A DNA stretch of 64,000 bases from an uncultured Lachnospiraceae bacterium (GCA_947628225.1 CANQYY010000011.1:17098-81097), one strand, 5' to 3'; positions 8,543 through 18,793 are shown, counted from the first letter of the stretch. Notes: generated from the sequence alone by a model not told the origin. Numbers and translations: made by a program.

Positions 8543-9920
8543 TCCGTATCTTCCGTCCTGGGAGTATATCCCGGATGGAGAACCCTATGTATTCGGGGAC
8601 AGAGTGTATATATATGGCTCCCATGACTTTTACAATGGCTATGTATTCTGCATGGGAGATTACGTCTGCTGGTCAGCTCCGGTGGATGACTTAGGAAACT
8701 GGCGCTACGAGGGAGTTATTTATCCGAGGAACGAAGACCCGTTAAACCGGGAGGGAAAAATGTGTCTGTATGCGCCGGATGTGACGGTGGGACCGGACGG
8801 GCGGTATTATCTATACTATGTGCTCGATCATGTATCCGTTGTTTCTGTGGCGGTATGCGACACTCCGGCGGGACGGTATGAGTTTTACGGCTATGTCCAC
8901 TATGAGGACGGAGTGCGCCTGGGCGAGCGGGAGGGGGATGAGCCGCAGTTTGACCCCGGCGTGCTGACGGAGGGGGAAAGGACTTATCTGTATACCGGCT
9001 TTTGCGGCAGGGGCGACAAATCCCGAACCGGAGCCATGGCGACCGTGCTGGGGCCGGATATGCTCACTGTCCTCGAGGCTCCGGTCATTGTGGCGCCGGG
9101 ATGCGAGTATGGACAGGGAACCGGTTTTGAGGGGCATGAGTTTTTTGAAGCCCCCTCCATGCGGAAAGTGGGAGAGAAATATTACTTTATATATTCTTCT
9201 GTCGTGATGCATGAACTGTGTTATGCAGTCAGTGACAGACCGACAGGTGGATTTGCCTATGGGGGCGTAATCGTGAGCAACTGTGATTTGCACATAGATA
9301 CCTATAAACCGGCGGAGCAGCCGATGGCATATGGAGCCAACAATCACGGCAGCATTGTCCGGATTGGCGGGGACTGGTATATTTTTTACCACCGGCACAC
9401 AAATGGCAGCTGGTACAGCCGCCAGGGCTGCGCAGAAAGGATTGCGATCGGCGAGGACGGAAGCATCCCGCAGGTTGAGCTTACCTCCTGCGGGCTGAAC
9501 GGAGGGGCATTGGCGGGACGCGGGGAGTATCCGGCTTATATCGCCTGCAATCTGTTCTGCGACACTCCTTCGGTTTATGTGGGGGACAGCCGCTTCCCCA
9601 AAATCATGCAGGACGGCAGGGACGGCGACAAGGAGCCAGGTTATATTGCCAATATCCAGGACACGGCGACGGCGGGCTTTAAGTATTTTGACTGCCGGGG
9701 CATAACGGCTATCCGCATACGGGCCCGCGGGTATGCGGATGGCGTCTTTGAGGTTAAGACTGCGTGGGACGGGGAGGTTCTTGCCAGATTAAAGATAGAA
9801 TATTCTAATGTCTGGGAGGAATATACGGCGCCGGTGCAGATACCGGATGGGCGTCAGGCAATCTACCTGACTTACCGGGGCGGCGGAAACGCCAGCCTGC
9901 TGTCCTTTACGCTGGAATAG
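8523..9920 (+). CDS. Glycoside hydrolase family 43 protein with CBM6-like C-terminus
   Basis: 465 residues. The N-terminal ~320 residues look like a five-bladed GH43 propeller: NPYLPSWEYIPDGEPYVFGD at the start, YAPDVTVGPDGRYYLYYV, FFEAPSMRKVGEKYYFIYS (acid catalyst in EAPS) and GANNHGSIVRIGGDWYIFYH. The last ~120 residues (from about 345) look like a CBM6-type beta-sandwich (YFDCRGITAIRIRARG ... GRQAIYLTYRGGG). Family members are alpha-arabinofuranosidases and beta-xylosidases. No signal peptide is seen, so it would act on imported oligosaccharides. It is translationally coupled to the esterase. Confidence 0.88.
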   Translation: MKKQAFNPYLPSWEYIPDGEPYVFGDRVYIYGSHDFYNGYVFCMGDYVCWSAPVDDLGNWRYEGVIYPRNEDPLNREGKMCLYAPDVTVGPDGRYYLYYVLDHVSVVSVAVCDTPAGRYEFYGYVHYEDGVRLGEREGDEPQFDPGVLTEGERTYLYTGFCGRGDKSRTGAMATVLGPDMLTVLEAPVIVAPGCEYGQGTGFEGHEFFEAPSMRKVGEKYYFIYSSVVMHELCYAVSDRPTGGFAYGGVIVSNCDLHIDTYKPAEQPMAYGANNHGSIVRIGGDWYIFYHRHTNGSWYSRQGCAERIAIGEDGSIPQVELTSCGLNGGALAGRGEYPAYIACNLFCDTPSVYVGDSRFPKIMQDGRDGDKEPGYIANIQDTATAGFKYFDCRGITAIRIRARGYADGVFEVKTAWDGEVLARLKIEYSNVWEEYTAPVQIPDGRQAIYLTYRGGGNASLLSFTLE

Positions 9921-9948
9921 CTTTGCCGCCGGGAAGAAAATTCTGCTC

Positions 9949-9976
9949 TTGCAATAAATATATTATCTGTTATACT
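9949..9976 (+). promoter_or_regulatory. Promoter upstream of a small hypothetical gene
   Basis: TTGCAA (9949-9954), 16-bp spacer, TATACT (9971-9976). Confidence 0.45.
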
Positions 9977-10006
9977 TATAATTTAAGGATACGAGCAGGG
10001 GAATGG

Positions 10007-10186
10007 ATGAAAGGGAAACACTGGTACGACATGATTTCATATGGGGATATTCTGACGCAGTATGGGGACGAGATATTAATGCAGCCGGCTGACGGCAATA
10101 TAACGGGCTTTCATCTGAAAACAGGTGAAATACGGGAAATACCAAAAAACAGCGTCTTATATCAGGTATGTGAGGCAATGCAGTAG
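10007..10186 (+). CDS. Small hypothetical protein
   Basis: 59 residues from ATG 10007, chosen because AGCAGGGGAA precedes it; the frame extends upstream to 9923 but overlaps the promoter. Sequence features: Trp-Tyr-rich start, an acidic centre and no membrane segment. Family not recognised. It has its own candidate promoter and ends 53 bases before the MATE gene. Confidence 0.45.
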   Translation: MKGKHWYDMISYGDILTQYGDEILMQPADGNITGFHLKTGEIREIPKNSVLYQVCEAMQ

Positions 10187-10239
10187 AAAGAATAATTTTG
10201 AGTTTTGAGATAAGGTAAATACAGAGGGAGGAATCATTT

Positions 10240-11607
10240 ATGCAGAGCAAACAAGATAGGACCGTAGAGCTGTTTGAAAATGCTCCGGTTCCCAAGGCAG
10301 TATTTTTAAATATTATCCCTTCTATTATCAGCATGCTGATGGTATTGGTCTATAATCTGGCTGATACATTTTTTATCGGGCAAACAAAAAATCCATATAT
10401 GGTGGCTGCCGTTTCGCTGGCAACCCCTGCCTTTCTTTTTTTTATGGCGGTGGGAATGCTTTTTGGGATTGGCGGAACTTCCCTGATTTCCCGTATGCTG
10501 GGACAGGGCAGAAAAAAAGAAGCATGCCATGCCTGTTCCTTTTGCTTCTGGAGCGGCGCTATTATCGGCATAGTGGGAATGTGCATTATATTATTCGGTA
10601 TTGATCCGATCAGTAATCTGGTAGGGGCGACACCGGACACTATGGTTTATGTAAGGCAGTATCTGGCGATTGTGTCGCTGGGAATTCCCTTTCTTATCAT
10701 CAGTAATACATTTAGCTCTATTATCCGCGCCGAAGGTAAGGCAAATAAAGCGATGATGGGAATGATCTTGGGAAATGTGGCAAACATTATCCTGGACCCG
10801 GTTATGATACTGGCATTTGGCTGGGATGTAAGGGGAGCGGCAGCCGCCACTGTTATTGGGAATGTGCTGAGCGCTGTCTTTTATATCATCCACTATGTAA
10901 GCGGGAGCTCCCTTCTTTCCATCCATCCGAAAATGTATCGCATCGGCGGCAAGATTGCGTCAGGGGTATTTGCGATTGGCATCCCGGCGTCCTTGAACAG
11001 TATTTTAATGAGTACCTCAAATATATTGGTAAATAAATTAATGAAGGTACATGGCGATATGGCGCTGGCAGGTCTGGGAGTAGCCATGAAAGTCAATATG
11101 GTAGCTGTTATGCTGCTGATTGGCGTCGGTACCGGCATACAGCCTCTTTTGGGCTATAATTTCGGCTCCGGGAACCGGAAGCGGTTTTTAAGTGTATTCC
11201 GTTTTTCCCTGATATTAGCGGTTTCTCTGAGTATTGTCATGTCCCTTATCTGTTATCTGGGAGCGGGGCCTATGGTAAATGCTTTTCTGGAAGAGAAGCA
11301 GGCATATGGTTTTGGCATGCAGTTTGCCAGAGTGCTTATCATATCCGGTCCGGTATTGGGCGTTTTGTTTGTTATGATCAATGCCATTCAGTCCATGGGG
11401 GCGGCGGTTCCCTCGCTGATTTTGTCCATCAGCAGGCAGGGCTTATTGTATATACCGGTTTTATTTACCTTTAATGCGATTTTCCATACGGCAAAGACCT
11501 TGGTACTGGCACAGCCGATTACGGATTATCTTGCGGTCATCCTGTCTATTCTTCTTTTTATCATTGCTTTCCGGAAGTATTTTAGGGAACGGCCGTCACA
11601 GGAATAG
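10240..11607 (+). CDS. MATE-family efflux transporter
   Basis: 455 residues with about 12 membrane segments. It has the MATE/DinF features of an N-terminal PxxxxxxxPSIISMLMVLVYNLADTFFIG helix and a matching second-half repeat beginning near residue 235 (IGIPASLNSILMSTSNILVN). MATE proteins export cationic drugs or metabolites in exchange for Na+ or H+. The substrate is not predictable. GAGGGAGG precedes the ATG. It is followed closely by ktrB, but a shared function is not implied. Confidence 0.92.
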   Translation: MQSKQDRTVELFENAPVPKAVFLNIIPSIISMLMVLVYNLADTFFIGQTKNPYMVAAVSLATPAFLFFMAVGMLFGIGGTSLISRMLGQGRKKEACHACSFCFWSGAIIGIVGMCIILFGIDPISNLVGATPDTMVYVRQYLAIVSLGIPFLIISNTFSSIIRAEGKANKAMMGMILGNVANIILDPVMILAFGWDVRGAAAATVIGNVLSAVFYIIHYVSGSSLLSIHPKMYRIGGKIASGVFAIGIPASLNSILMSTSNILVNKLMKVHGDMALAGLGVAMKVNMVAVMLLIGVGTGIQPLLGYNFGSGNRKRFLSVFRFSLILAVSLSIVMSLICYLGAGPMVNAFLEEKQAYGFGMQFARVLIISGPVLGVLFVMINAIQSMGAAVPSLILSISRQGLLYIPVLFTFNAIFHTAKTLVLAQPITDYLAVILSILLFIIAFRKYFRERPSQE

Positions 11608-11645
11608 AAAAGCGGTGGGCGTATTCATAAGGAGTTATTTGTTTT

Positions 11646-13022
11646 ATGAGAAGATTTCGAGAACATAAGAGCAGGGGCTTTACTACCACAAGAATCATAG
11701 CCCTTGGATTTCTGGGCGCCATTTTTTTGGGGACTCTTCTTCTTATGTTGCCGGTTTCTACGGCGGCGGGGGAGAAGACTACGGTTGTAGATGCCCTGTT
11801 TACCGCTACTACCTCCGTCTGCGTGACGGGACTGGTCGTAGTGCCGACCTACTCCCATTGGACTTTGTTCGGGCAGGCGGTTATCGCGCTGCTGGCGCAG
11901 GTGGGCGGTCTGGGCGTTATTACCTTTACCGTCCTGTTTCTTCTCGCCCTGCGCCGTCGGATTGGCCTGAAGGACCGGCTTTTAATACAGGCGGCGTACA
12001 ATCTGGATACGATTCAGGGTCTGGTCATCCTGATTAAGAAGATTGTCAAAGGGACGTTGATCATTGAGGGCATCGGGGCGCTGTTTTACATGACGGTCTT
12101 TGTACCCGATTACGGCGCCGCCGGCATATGGAAGAGTATATTTAACTCCGTGTCAGCTTTTTGCAACGCCGGCATGGATGTGCTGGGGCCTTCGAGCCTG
12201 GAGCCTTATGTAGGGAATCCGGTCGTCAATATTACCACGATCCTTTTGATCGTCCTTGGCGGAATTGGTTTTCCGGTGTGGTGGAATGTTCTGGATACGA
12301 TTAGAGGCGCCAGGGAAAGATACGGAGGATTCCGCGCTGCGCTCCACCATCTGCGCCTGCATACGAAACTGGCGCTGACTGTCACCGCCTTTCTGATTGC
12401 AGCGGGGGCCTTTCTTATATTTTTGCTTGAATATAATAACCCGGCCACCCTGGGGAATATGCCCTGGTGGGAAAAAGCGCAGGCCGCCCTGTTTCAATCC
12501 GTTACGACCAGGACGGCGGGGTTTGCCACGATATCCCAGGCGGGGCTGACGGAGGCTACGGGACTTGTGTGCTGTATTCTCATGTTTATCGGGGGTTCTC
12601 CTTCCGGAACGGCCGGCGGGATTAAGACTACTACGGTGGCTGTGCTGGTGGCCGCCGTGCACTCTATTATCCGTAGCCGCCGGGACACGGAAATGTTCGG
12701 GAGAAGAGTGAGCGCTGATGTTATCCGGCGGGCGATTTCTGTATTTATGGTTAGTTTTGTGGTGCTGCTTGCCTCCGTCACGGCTCTTACTATTGTCCAG
12801 CCGGGAGATTTCATGGATTGTATGTATGAAACGGTATCGGCTATTGCTACGGTGGGATTGTCCCGGGATTTTACGACTAATCTCAATCTGGCGGGGCGGA
12901 TTATTATTATCATAACAATGTATATCGGAAGAATCGGTCCGATTTCCCTGGCTCTGTTTTTTAATTCCAGGAGATTTGTAAATCTGAAAACCTATCCGGA
13001 GGAAAAGGTGGGGATCGGATAA
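11646..13022 (+). CDS. ktrB: KtrB/TrkH-type potassium uptake channel subunit
   Basis: 458 residues. A four-repeat M1-P-M2 membrane protein of the Trk/Ktr superfamily that carries K+ (often Na+-dependent). All four selectivity loops are visible: TTSVCVTGL, SVSAFCNAGMD, SVTTRTAGF and TVSAIATVGLS. The glycine-containing intramembrane gate region (GGSPSGTAGGIKTTT) is present. The regulatory subunit gene ktrA follows 59 bp later, forming a ktrBA operon. Confidence 0.94.
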   Translation: MRRFREHKSRGFTTTRIIALGFLGAIFLGTLLLMLPVSTAAGEKTTVVDALFTATTSVCVTGLVVVPTYSHWTLFGQAVIALLAQVGGLGVITFTVLFLLALRRRIGLKDRLLIQAAYNLDTIQGLVILIKKIVKGTLIIEGIGALFYMTVFVPDYGAAGIWKSIFNSVSAFCNAGMDVLGPSSLEPYVGNPVVNITTILLIVLGGIGFPVWWNVLDTIRGARERYGGFRAALHHLRLHTKLALTVTAFLIAAGAFLIFLLEYNNPATLGNMPWWEKAQAALFQSVTTRTAGFATISQAGLTEATGLVCCILMFIGGSPSGTAGGIKTTTVAVLVAAVHSIIRSRRDTEMFGRRVSADVIRRAISVFMVSFVVLLASVTALTIVQPGDFMDCMYETVSAIATVGLSRDFTTNLNLAGRIIIIITMYIGRIGPISLALFFNSRRFVNLKTYPEEKVGIG

Positions 13023-13081
13023 AGACCGGTAATAGGAGATAAGGCGTTGTTTACAGCGCCGGAGAAGAAAGAAGGCTGTGT

Positions 13082-13735
13082 ATGAAGCAAAAAGAATTTG
13101 TAGTTATCGGAATGGGGCAGTTCGGCGCCAATGTCGCCATATCCTTAGAGAGCAGAGGAGCAGTAGTCATGGCGGTAGACCGGGATGAAAAAAAGCTTGA
13201 GCTGGTGGCGGATCGGGTCACCCATACCATATGCGCCGACGCCGCCAACCCGGAGGTTATGCACTCGCTGGGAATTAATAACTATGACGGGGCGATTATA
13301 GGCATTGGAAACAGTCTGGAAGACAGCGTCCTGATAACCATTCAGCTAAAGGAGCTGGGAATGCCTTTTATTATGGCGAAGGCGTCTACGGATCTGGAGG
13401 GGCGCATCCTCCATAAGGTCGGGGCGGACAAGGTAATCTTCCCGGATAAGGAGATTGGATTCCGGGTAGGAAACCAGATTATGAACGGTAATTACTTTGA
13501 GGCAATAGAACTGTCCGAGCGCTACAGCATTGTGGATTTGAATGTACCGGAAGCCTGGAAAGGGAAAAGCCTGCGGCAGTTAGACATCCGCTCCCGGTAT
13601 GGCGTCAGTATCATTGGAATACGCGGGCTGGAAGAAACCAATATCAATCCGGAGCCGGAATATGAGCTAAAGGAGGATGACGTCCTGATTGCGTTAGGGC
13701 ATAACAGCGAATTACAACGGCTGCGGGAGATCTAG
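13082..13735 (+). CDS. ktrA: KtrA/TrkA potassium uptake regulatory subunit
   Basis: 217 residues. An N-terminal RCK/Rossmann domain (VIGMGQFGANVAISLESRG, acidic end VDRDEKK) binds nucleotide, and a C-terminal RCK_C domain (about 135-217) binds ligand. It forms an octameric cytoplasmic ring that gates KtrB in response to ATP/ADP and probably c-di-AMP (known for the family, not visible here). It is in an operon with ktrB. Confidence 0.94.
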   Translation: MKQKEFVVIGMGQFGANVAISLESRGAVVMAVDRDEKKLELVADRVTHTICADAANPEVMHSLGINNYDGAIIGIGNSLEDSVLITIQLKELGMPFIMAKASTDLEGRILHKVGADKVIFPDKEIGFRVGNQIMNGNYFEAIELSERYSIVDLNVPEAWKGKSLRQLDIRSRYGVSIIGIRGLEETNINPEPEYELKEDDVLIALGHNSELQRLREI

Positions 13736-13759
13736 CGGAGGTTTGGAAACGGAGTCTAT

Positions 13760-14539
13760 ATGATAGAAAGCAGGGGCAATGCCCGGATAAAAAAACTACA
13801 GAAACTAAAAAAAAGCGCCCGGTACCGCCGTCAGGAGGGACTCTTTGTCATAGAGGGCTGGAAGATGACAGAGGAAGCTCTCCGTCGGGGTCTGGTGCAG
13901 ACGCTCTATATTTCTACAGATGTAGAAAATAAATATAAAGAGAAACTCTCTGTGCCGGAAACAACAGAGGTGGAGATTTTGTCCGGGGGACTGTTCCGGG
14001 AACTTTCGGATACCATTACTCCCCAAGGGGTTATGGCGGCGGTTTCCATGCCGCGGTATGAAAAGGAGCTGCTATATCAGAAAAAAGATGCCGCCCTGCT
14101 TTGCTTAGAGGATATTCAGGATCCCGGCAATCTGGGGACTATGATCCGGACGGCGGAGGGAGCCGGAATGACCGGTATTGTTTTATCCGGGGGCTGTGTG
14201 GATATTTTTAATCCCAAGGTGATCCGTGCCACGATGGGTTCTCTGCTCCGGGTTCCGTTCTGGTACTGCGATGATTTGTCTACAGAAGTAGAATTATTGA
14301 AAAAGAATCATTTTACCATATATGCCGCGCATCTGGAGGGAAAAAGCGCCTATACCGGGGAAAGCTATTCAGGAAAAGTCGGTCTTCTCATCGGGAACGA
14401 GGCGGGAGGGCTGAGCAGGGAAATCAGTGAAAAAGCGGACAAAAAAATCCGGATTCCGATGGCGGGAGAGGTGGAATCGTTAAATGCTGCGGTGTCTGCC
14501 GCGCTTTTAATGTATGAAGTTTACCGAAACCGTGGATAA
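13760..14539 (+). CDS. TrmH/SpoU-family RNA 2'-O-methyltransferase
   Basis: 259 residues. The N-terminal substrate-binding domain (1-100, starts ESRGNARIKKLQKLKKSARYR) is followed by the SPOUT knot domain with the three family motifs: LEDIQDPGNLGTMIRTA, LLIGNEAGGLS, and IPMAGEVESLNAAVSAALLMYE. It methylates a ribose in rRNA or tRNA; the position cannot be assigned. It is spaced 24 bp after ktrA. Confidence 0.92.
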   Translation: MIESRGNARIKKLQKLKKSARYRRQEGLFVIEGWKMTEEALRRGLVQTLYISTDVENKYKEKLSVPETTEVEILSGGLFRELSDTITPQGVMAAVSMPRYEKELLYQKKDAALLCLEDIQDPGNLGTMIRTAEGAGMTGIVLSGGCVDIFNPKVIRATMGSLLRVPFWYCDDLSTEVELLKKNHFTIYAAHLEGKSAYTGESYSGKVGLLIGNEAGGLSREISEKADKKIRIPMAGEVESLNAAVSAALLMYEVYRNRG

Positions 14540-14623
14540 TACGGATGGCGCTTGCCAAAAAACCTGTTTTCTAGTATGATAAACAGGAAAGACGAATAAA
14601 TATAAATGAGGGGATGTGGAAGT

Positions 14624-15046
14624 TTGAATACCATTATTTGGCTTATTATTGTAGCCGTGATGCTCATAATCGAAATATTTACCATGGGCCTTACAACCAT
14701 ATGGTTTAGTCTGGGAGCGGTGGTCGCCGCCATTGCATCAGGGCTGGAAGCGCCGATATGGCTGCAGATTGTTCTGTTTAGTGTTGTTTCCGTGATTGTA
14801 ATGATATTGGTCCGTCCTTTTGCCGTGAAGGTAATCAACAAAGAAAGGATCAAGACAAACATTGAGGAAATTGTGGGAGAAAAGGCGGTTGTGATCGAGG
14901 AGATCGATAACGAAAAAGAAAAAGGGATGGTCCGGTTCCGTGGCGTGGAATGGATGGCAAGAAGTGTGGATGGCAGCATTCTGGCAGTGGATGAGATTGT
15001 TACCATTGATACGGTATCCGGCGTAAAACTTATAGTGAGAAAATAG
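14624..15046 (+). CDS. NfeD-family membrane protein
   Basis: 140 residues from a TTG at 14624, chosen because AGGGGATG lies 8-9 bases upstream; the ATG at 14606 is itself part of that ribosome binding site. Two or three membrane segments in residues 1-70 are followed by a small OB-fold domain (EEIVGEKAVVIEEIDNEKEKG ... VRFRGVEWMARS). NfeD proteins pair with SPFH/flotillin-like proteins. The next gene is such a protein, as usual. Confidence 0.85.
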   Translation: MNTIIWLIIVAVMLIIEIFTMGLTTIWFSLGAVVAAIASGLEAPIWLQIVLFSVVSVIVMILVRPFAVKVINKERIKTNIEEIVGEKAVVIEEIDNEKEKGMVRFRGVEWMARSVDGSILAVDEIVTIDTVSGVKLIVRK

Positions 15047-15092
15047 GAACTGATTATAGCGCTGTGTTTGGACACAGAGAATGGAGGGAAAC

Positions 15093-16025
15093 ATGTTACA
15101 AAATTTAATTCCTGTTATTGTAGTGATCATTGTAGTGATTTTGTTATGTCTTTTGGCTTCCTGTATTAAGATTGTACCGCAGGCGCACGCATATATTGTG
15201 GAACGCTTAGGCGGTTATCAGTCTACCTGGTCGGTAGGGATCCATCTGAAGGTGCCGATTATTGACAAGGTGGCAAGAAAAGTCCTGTTAAAGGAGCAGG
15301 TTATGGACTTTCCGCCCCAGCCGGTTATCACAAAGGATAATGTGACCATGCAGATCGACACCGTTGTATTTTTCCAGATTACAGACCCGAAGCTGTTTAC
15401 CTACGGCGTGGAAAATCCGATTATGGCGATTGAAAATCTGACAGCGACAACTCTTCGTAATATTATCGGCGATCTGGAGTTAGACCAGACCTTGACGTCC
15501 CGTGAAACCATTAATACCCATATGCGCTCCAATCTGGATATTGCCACGGATCCATGGGGGATTAAGGTAAACCGTGTGGAGCTGAAAAATATTATTCCGC
15601 CGAGGGAAATTCAGGATTCCATGGAAAAGCAGATGAAAGCAGAGCGCGAAAGGAGGGAATCCATCCTGCGCGCCGAGGGAGAGAAAAAATCTACTGTCTT
15701 AGTGGCAGAGGGAAAGAAAGAATCCGCAATCCTGGAAGCCGAGGCAGAAAAGGAAGCTGCTATTTTGCGCGCTGAGGCGAAAAAAGAAGCTACCATCCGT
15801 GAGGCAGAAGGACGCGCTCAGGCCATTGCCGCAGTGCAGAAGGCGACCGCAGAGGGAATCCAGTTCTTAAATGAGTCGGCTCCCACGCAGGCAGTTTTGA
15901 CCCTGAAGAGCTTAGAAGCATTTGAAAAGGCATCCGATGGCAAGGCGACAAAAATTATTATTCCATCGGAAATACAGGGAATTGCCGGACTGGCAAAATC
16001 AGTGATAGAATCCTGCAAGGAATAA
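15093..16025 (+). CDS. SPFH/band-7 (stomatin/QmcA-like) membrane scaffold protein
   Basis: 310 residues from ATG 15093 (GGAGGGAAAC ribosome binding site). One N-terminal membrane anchor (residues 4-24), then the SPFH domain ([16 protein letters not shown] ... [18 protein letters not shown]), and an Ala/Glu/Lys-rich coiled coil (about 185-250) with repeated [21 protein letters not shown] units. It forms large membrane-bound oligomers. It is paired with the upstream NfeD gene, probably one operon. Confidence 0.9.
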   Translation: MLQNLIPVIVVIIVVILLCLLASCIKIVPQAHAYIVERLGGYQSTWSVGIHLKVPIIDKVARKVLLKEQVMDFPPQPVITKDNVTMQIDTVVFFQITDPKLFTYGVENPIMAIENLTATTLRNIIGDLELDQTLTSRETINTHMRSNLDIATDPWGIKVNRVELKNIIPPREIQDSMEKQMKAERERRESILRAEGEKKSTVLVAEGKKESAILEAEAEKEAAILRAEAKKEATIREAEGRAQAIAAVQKATAEGIQFLNESAPTQAVLTLKSLEAFEKASDGKATKIIIPSEIQGIAGLAKSVIESCKE

Positions 16026-16039
16026 GTCAGGAGGCAGAT

Positions 16040-17023
16040 ATGAATTTAAAAGGAAAAGACTTTTTGACATTAAAGGACTTTACTCCGGAGGAGATCCGGT
16101 ATCTTTTGGAACTCTCCGCTGAGTTAAAGGAAAAGAAGAAAAAAGGGATAGTGGAAAAGCCCTTCGAGGGGAAAAATATAGCCCTTATATTTGAGAAAAC
16201 AAGCACCCGTACCCGCTGCTCCTTTGAAGTGGCGGCCCACGACCTTGGCATGGGAGTTACCTATCTGGATCCGAAAGGGTCCCAGATAGGTAAAAAAGAG
16301 AGTATTGCCGATACCGCAAGAGTGTTAAGCGGTATGTTCGACGGGATTGAATATCGCGGCTTTGGTCAGGAAATTGTAGAGGAACTGGCACAATATGCGA
16401 CTGTTCCGGTCTGGAACGGGCTGACGAACGAATATCATCCGACCCAGATGTTAGCCGACCTGCTGACGATTAAAGAGCAGTTTGGCAGATGGAAGGGAAT
16501 CCGGCTGACCTATATGGGAGATGCCCGTTATAATATGGGAAATTCCCTTATGATAGCCTGCAGTAAAATGGGCATGCACTTTACGGCATGCGCGCCCGGG
16601 CAGTATTTTCCGGATAAAGAGCTGGTTCTCCAGTGTGAAGAGTACGCAAAAGAAAGCGGAGGAAGCATTACGCTGACGGAGGATGTGTCCCGGGGGACAA
16701 AGGATGCGGATGTGTTATATACCGATGTATGGGTTTCCATGGGAGAGCCGGACGAGGTATGGGCGGAGAGAATCCAGGCATTGACTCCGTATCAGGTTAA
16801 TGCGGCGGCAATGGCAAATGCGAAGGACACAGCGGTGTTTATGCACTGCCTGCCGGCATTTCACGATTTGAAAACCGAGATAGGAAAAGAAATTTACGAT
16901 AAATACGGACTAAAAGAAATGGAAGTGACCGATGAGGTTTTTGAGAAATATGCGGATGTGGTATTTCGGGAAGCGGAGAACCGTATGCACACAATTAAGG
17001 CGGTAATGGCGGCTACCCTGTGA
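16040..17023 (+). CDS. argF: Ornithine carbamoyltransferase
   Basis: 327 residues. It makes citrulline from ornithine and carbamoyl phosphate (arginine biosynthesis, or the reverse in the deiminase pathway). It has the carbamoyl-phosphate site [14 protein letters not shown], the HPTQ-type segment [14 protein letters not shown], the ornithine region VSMGE and HCLPAFH. No other arginine gene is adjacent, so anabolic or catabolic use cannot be decided. Start with AGGAGGC ribosome binding site. Confidence 0.96.
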   Translation: MNLKGKDFLTLKDFTPEEIRYLLELSAELKEKKKKGIVEKPFEGKNIALIFEKTSTRTRCSFEVAAHDLGMGVTYLDPKGSQIGKKESIADTARVLSGMFDGIEYRGFGQEIVEELAQYATVPVWNGLTNEYHPTQMLADLLTIKEQFGRWKGIRLTYMGDARYNMGNSLMIACSKMGMHFTACAPGQYFPDKELVLQCEEYAKESGGSITLTEDVSRGTKDADVLYTDVWVSMGEPDEVWAERIQALTPYQVNAAAMANAKDTAVFMHCLPAFHDLKTEIGKEIYDKYGLKEMEVTDEVFEKYADVVFREAENRMHTIKAVMAATL

Positions 17024-17078
17024 ACTGACACGATACCGTAAGGAGCTTTTCGGTAAAGGGAAACAGAAAGGAGCCAAT

Positions 17079-18467
17079 ATGAGCAAAAATTTAGATGCCG
17101 GATATCGGAGTGACTGGTTACATAAGATGGCGGCAGTGTGTGAAGCAAGCAGCACGATTGACTCTACTTTATTTGAAAAATACAAGGTAAAAAGAGGACT
17201 GCGCGACCTGGACGGACAGGGAGTCCTGACCGGCTTGACAGAGATTTCAGAGATCCGTTCCTATACGGTAGTAGACCATGATCTGGTTCCCTGCGAGGGA
17301 AAGCTCTATTATCAGGGAATTGATATTGAGGAAATTGTAGACGGTTTTTTGACGGAAAAAAGATTTGGCTATGAAGAGGTTGTCTATCTTTTACTGTTTG
17401 GCAGACTGCCAAACGAAACGGAGTTAGAGGAACTAAAAGATATGCTGGCAAACTACCGCCAGAGCCTTCCTACCAGCTTTGTCCGGGATATTATTATGAA
17501 AGCTCCCAGCGTGGATTTAATGAATACTTTGGGGAGAAGTGTACTGACGCTGTACTCGTATGACGACAGGGCGGATGATACTTCTACGGAGAATGTGCTT
17601 CGCCAGTGTTTACAGCTGGTGGCGTTATTTCCCATGTTTTCCGTATATGGCTATCAGGCGGCCTGCTATTTTCATGAGGGCAGCAGCTTCTTTTTACATC
17701 CGCCGAAGCGGGAATATTCCACGGCGGAAAATATTTTGCATATGCTGCGGCCCAATAGTGAATTTACCCCTTTGGAGGCGAAAATACTGGATATTGCCCT
17801 GGTGCTGCATGCCGAGCATGGCGGCGGCAATAACTCTACCTTTACAGACCACGTCGTAACCTCCTCGGGAACCGACACCTATGCGGCAATCTCGGCTGCC
17901 CTCGGCTCCCTGAAGGGGCCAAGGCATGGCGGCGCTAATGTAAAGGTTTCCCTGATGTTCGAGGATATGAAAAAGCGGGTAAAGGATTGGGAGGACGAAG
18001 AAGAGGTGGAATCCTATCTGACCGCTCTGTTAAACCGTCAGGTCTTCGATAAGTCAGGTCTGATCTATGGGATGGGGCATGCCGTGTACTCGATTTCCGA
18101 CCCCCGCGCCAGAACATTCCGCAAATTCGTGGAGAAGCTAGCAGAGGAAAAGGGAATGCAGAAAGAATTTGCCCTGTACCATTTAGTAGAAAAACTGGCG
18201 CCTAAGGTAATTGCCAATGAGCGGCATATCTATAAGGGAGTCAGTGCGAATATTGATTTTTACAGCGGGCTTGTTTACAGTATGCTGGAACTGCCCAATG
18301 AATTGTATACGCCGCTTTTTGCCATTGCCCGTATTGCCGGTTGGAGCGCCCACCGTCTGGAAGAACTGGTAAACGCCGGAAAAATTATACGCCCGGCATA
18401 TAAGGCGGTGTGCAAGCATCAGCACTATGTGCCAATGAGCGAACGGGGAGGTGTTTTCCATGAATGA
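17079..18467 (+). CDS. Citrate synthase
   Basis: 462 residues. It condenses acetyl-CoA and oxaloacetate. It has the catalytic regions HAEHGGGNNSTFTDHVV and GSLKGPRHGGAN, YGMGHAVYSISDPRA (second His) and SANIDFYSGLVYSML (catalytic Asp). The N-terminal ~60 residues extend beyond the short enzymes, as in the clostridial form. The downstream small gene starts inside its 3' end, so the two may be coupled. Confidence 0.93.
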   Translation: MSKNLDAGYRSDWLHKMAAVCEASSTIDSTLFEKYKVKRGLRDLDGQGVLTGLTEISEIRSYTVVDHDLVPCEGKLYYQGIDIEEIVDGFLTEKRFGYEEVVYLLLFGRLPNETELEELKDMLANYRQSLPTSFVRDIIMKAPSVDLMNTLGRSVLTLYSYDDRADDTSTENVLRQCLQLVALFPMFSVYGYQAACYFHEGSSFFLHPPKREYSTAENILHMLRPNSEFTPLEAKILDIALVLHAEHGGGNNSTFTDHVVTSSGTDTYAAISAALGSLKGPRHGGANVKVSLMFEDMKKRVKDWEDEEEVESYLTALLNRQVFDKSGLIYGMGHAVYSISDPRARTFRKFVEKLAEEKGMQKEFALYHLVEKLAPKVIANERHIYKGVSANIDFYSGLVYSMLELPNELYTPLFAIARIAGWSAHRLEELVNAGKIIRPAYKAVCKHQHYVPMSERGGVFHE

Positions 18468-18792
18468 GGAACAGGTTTTATGCGCCTGCAGCGCTTATGA
18501 AGAAAAATATTATTTTAATCCCCGGTATTCCTCCCTCCCGGCACAAATCCAAGAGGAATTAAAAATTATGGCGGTGAGTATGACGGCAGATGTGGGAGGC
18601 GTTTTTACCATGGAATTTGACGAGGACGGTACGCTGTATCTTTCTACGACGGCAAAGGAAAATGATTTTTCTTATGATGAAATCGGAAGTCATTTAAAAA
18701 TAAAGCAGTACCGTACAAAATATGCGGAATTACTGGAGAATCTGGAAACTTATTATCGATTATTTTTTGTGGAAGGAGTGCGGGCGGAATAA
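18460..18792 (+). CDS. Uncharacterised small protein (possibly DUF6145)
   Basis: 110 residues from ATG 18460 (GGGGAGGTG upstream), overlapping the citrate synthase stop by 8 bp. It is soluble, with no membrane segment. Visible features are an acidic centre ([20 protein letters not shown]), a short Tyr/Glu-rich helix and a C-terminal helix. I believe it belongs to a Lachnospiraceae family listed as DUF6145, but cannot verify that. It is tightly packed between citrate synthase and coaX, so it is probably in the same operon. Confidence 0.6.
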   Translation: MNEEQVLCACSAYEEKYYFNPRYSSLPAQIQEELKIMAVSMTADVGGVFTMEFDEDGTLYLSTTAKENDFSYDEIGSHLKIKQYRTKYAELLENLETYYRLFFVEGVRAE

Positions 18793-18793
18793 T

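Noticed and set aside
15611..15796. Minus-strand frames in the SPFH coiled coil, and similar long antisense frames elsewhere (e.g. 7904-8281, 11625-11858)
   Set aside because: They are shadows of biased codon use in real genes on the plus strand, without start signals.
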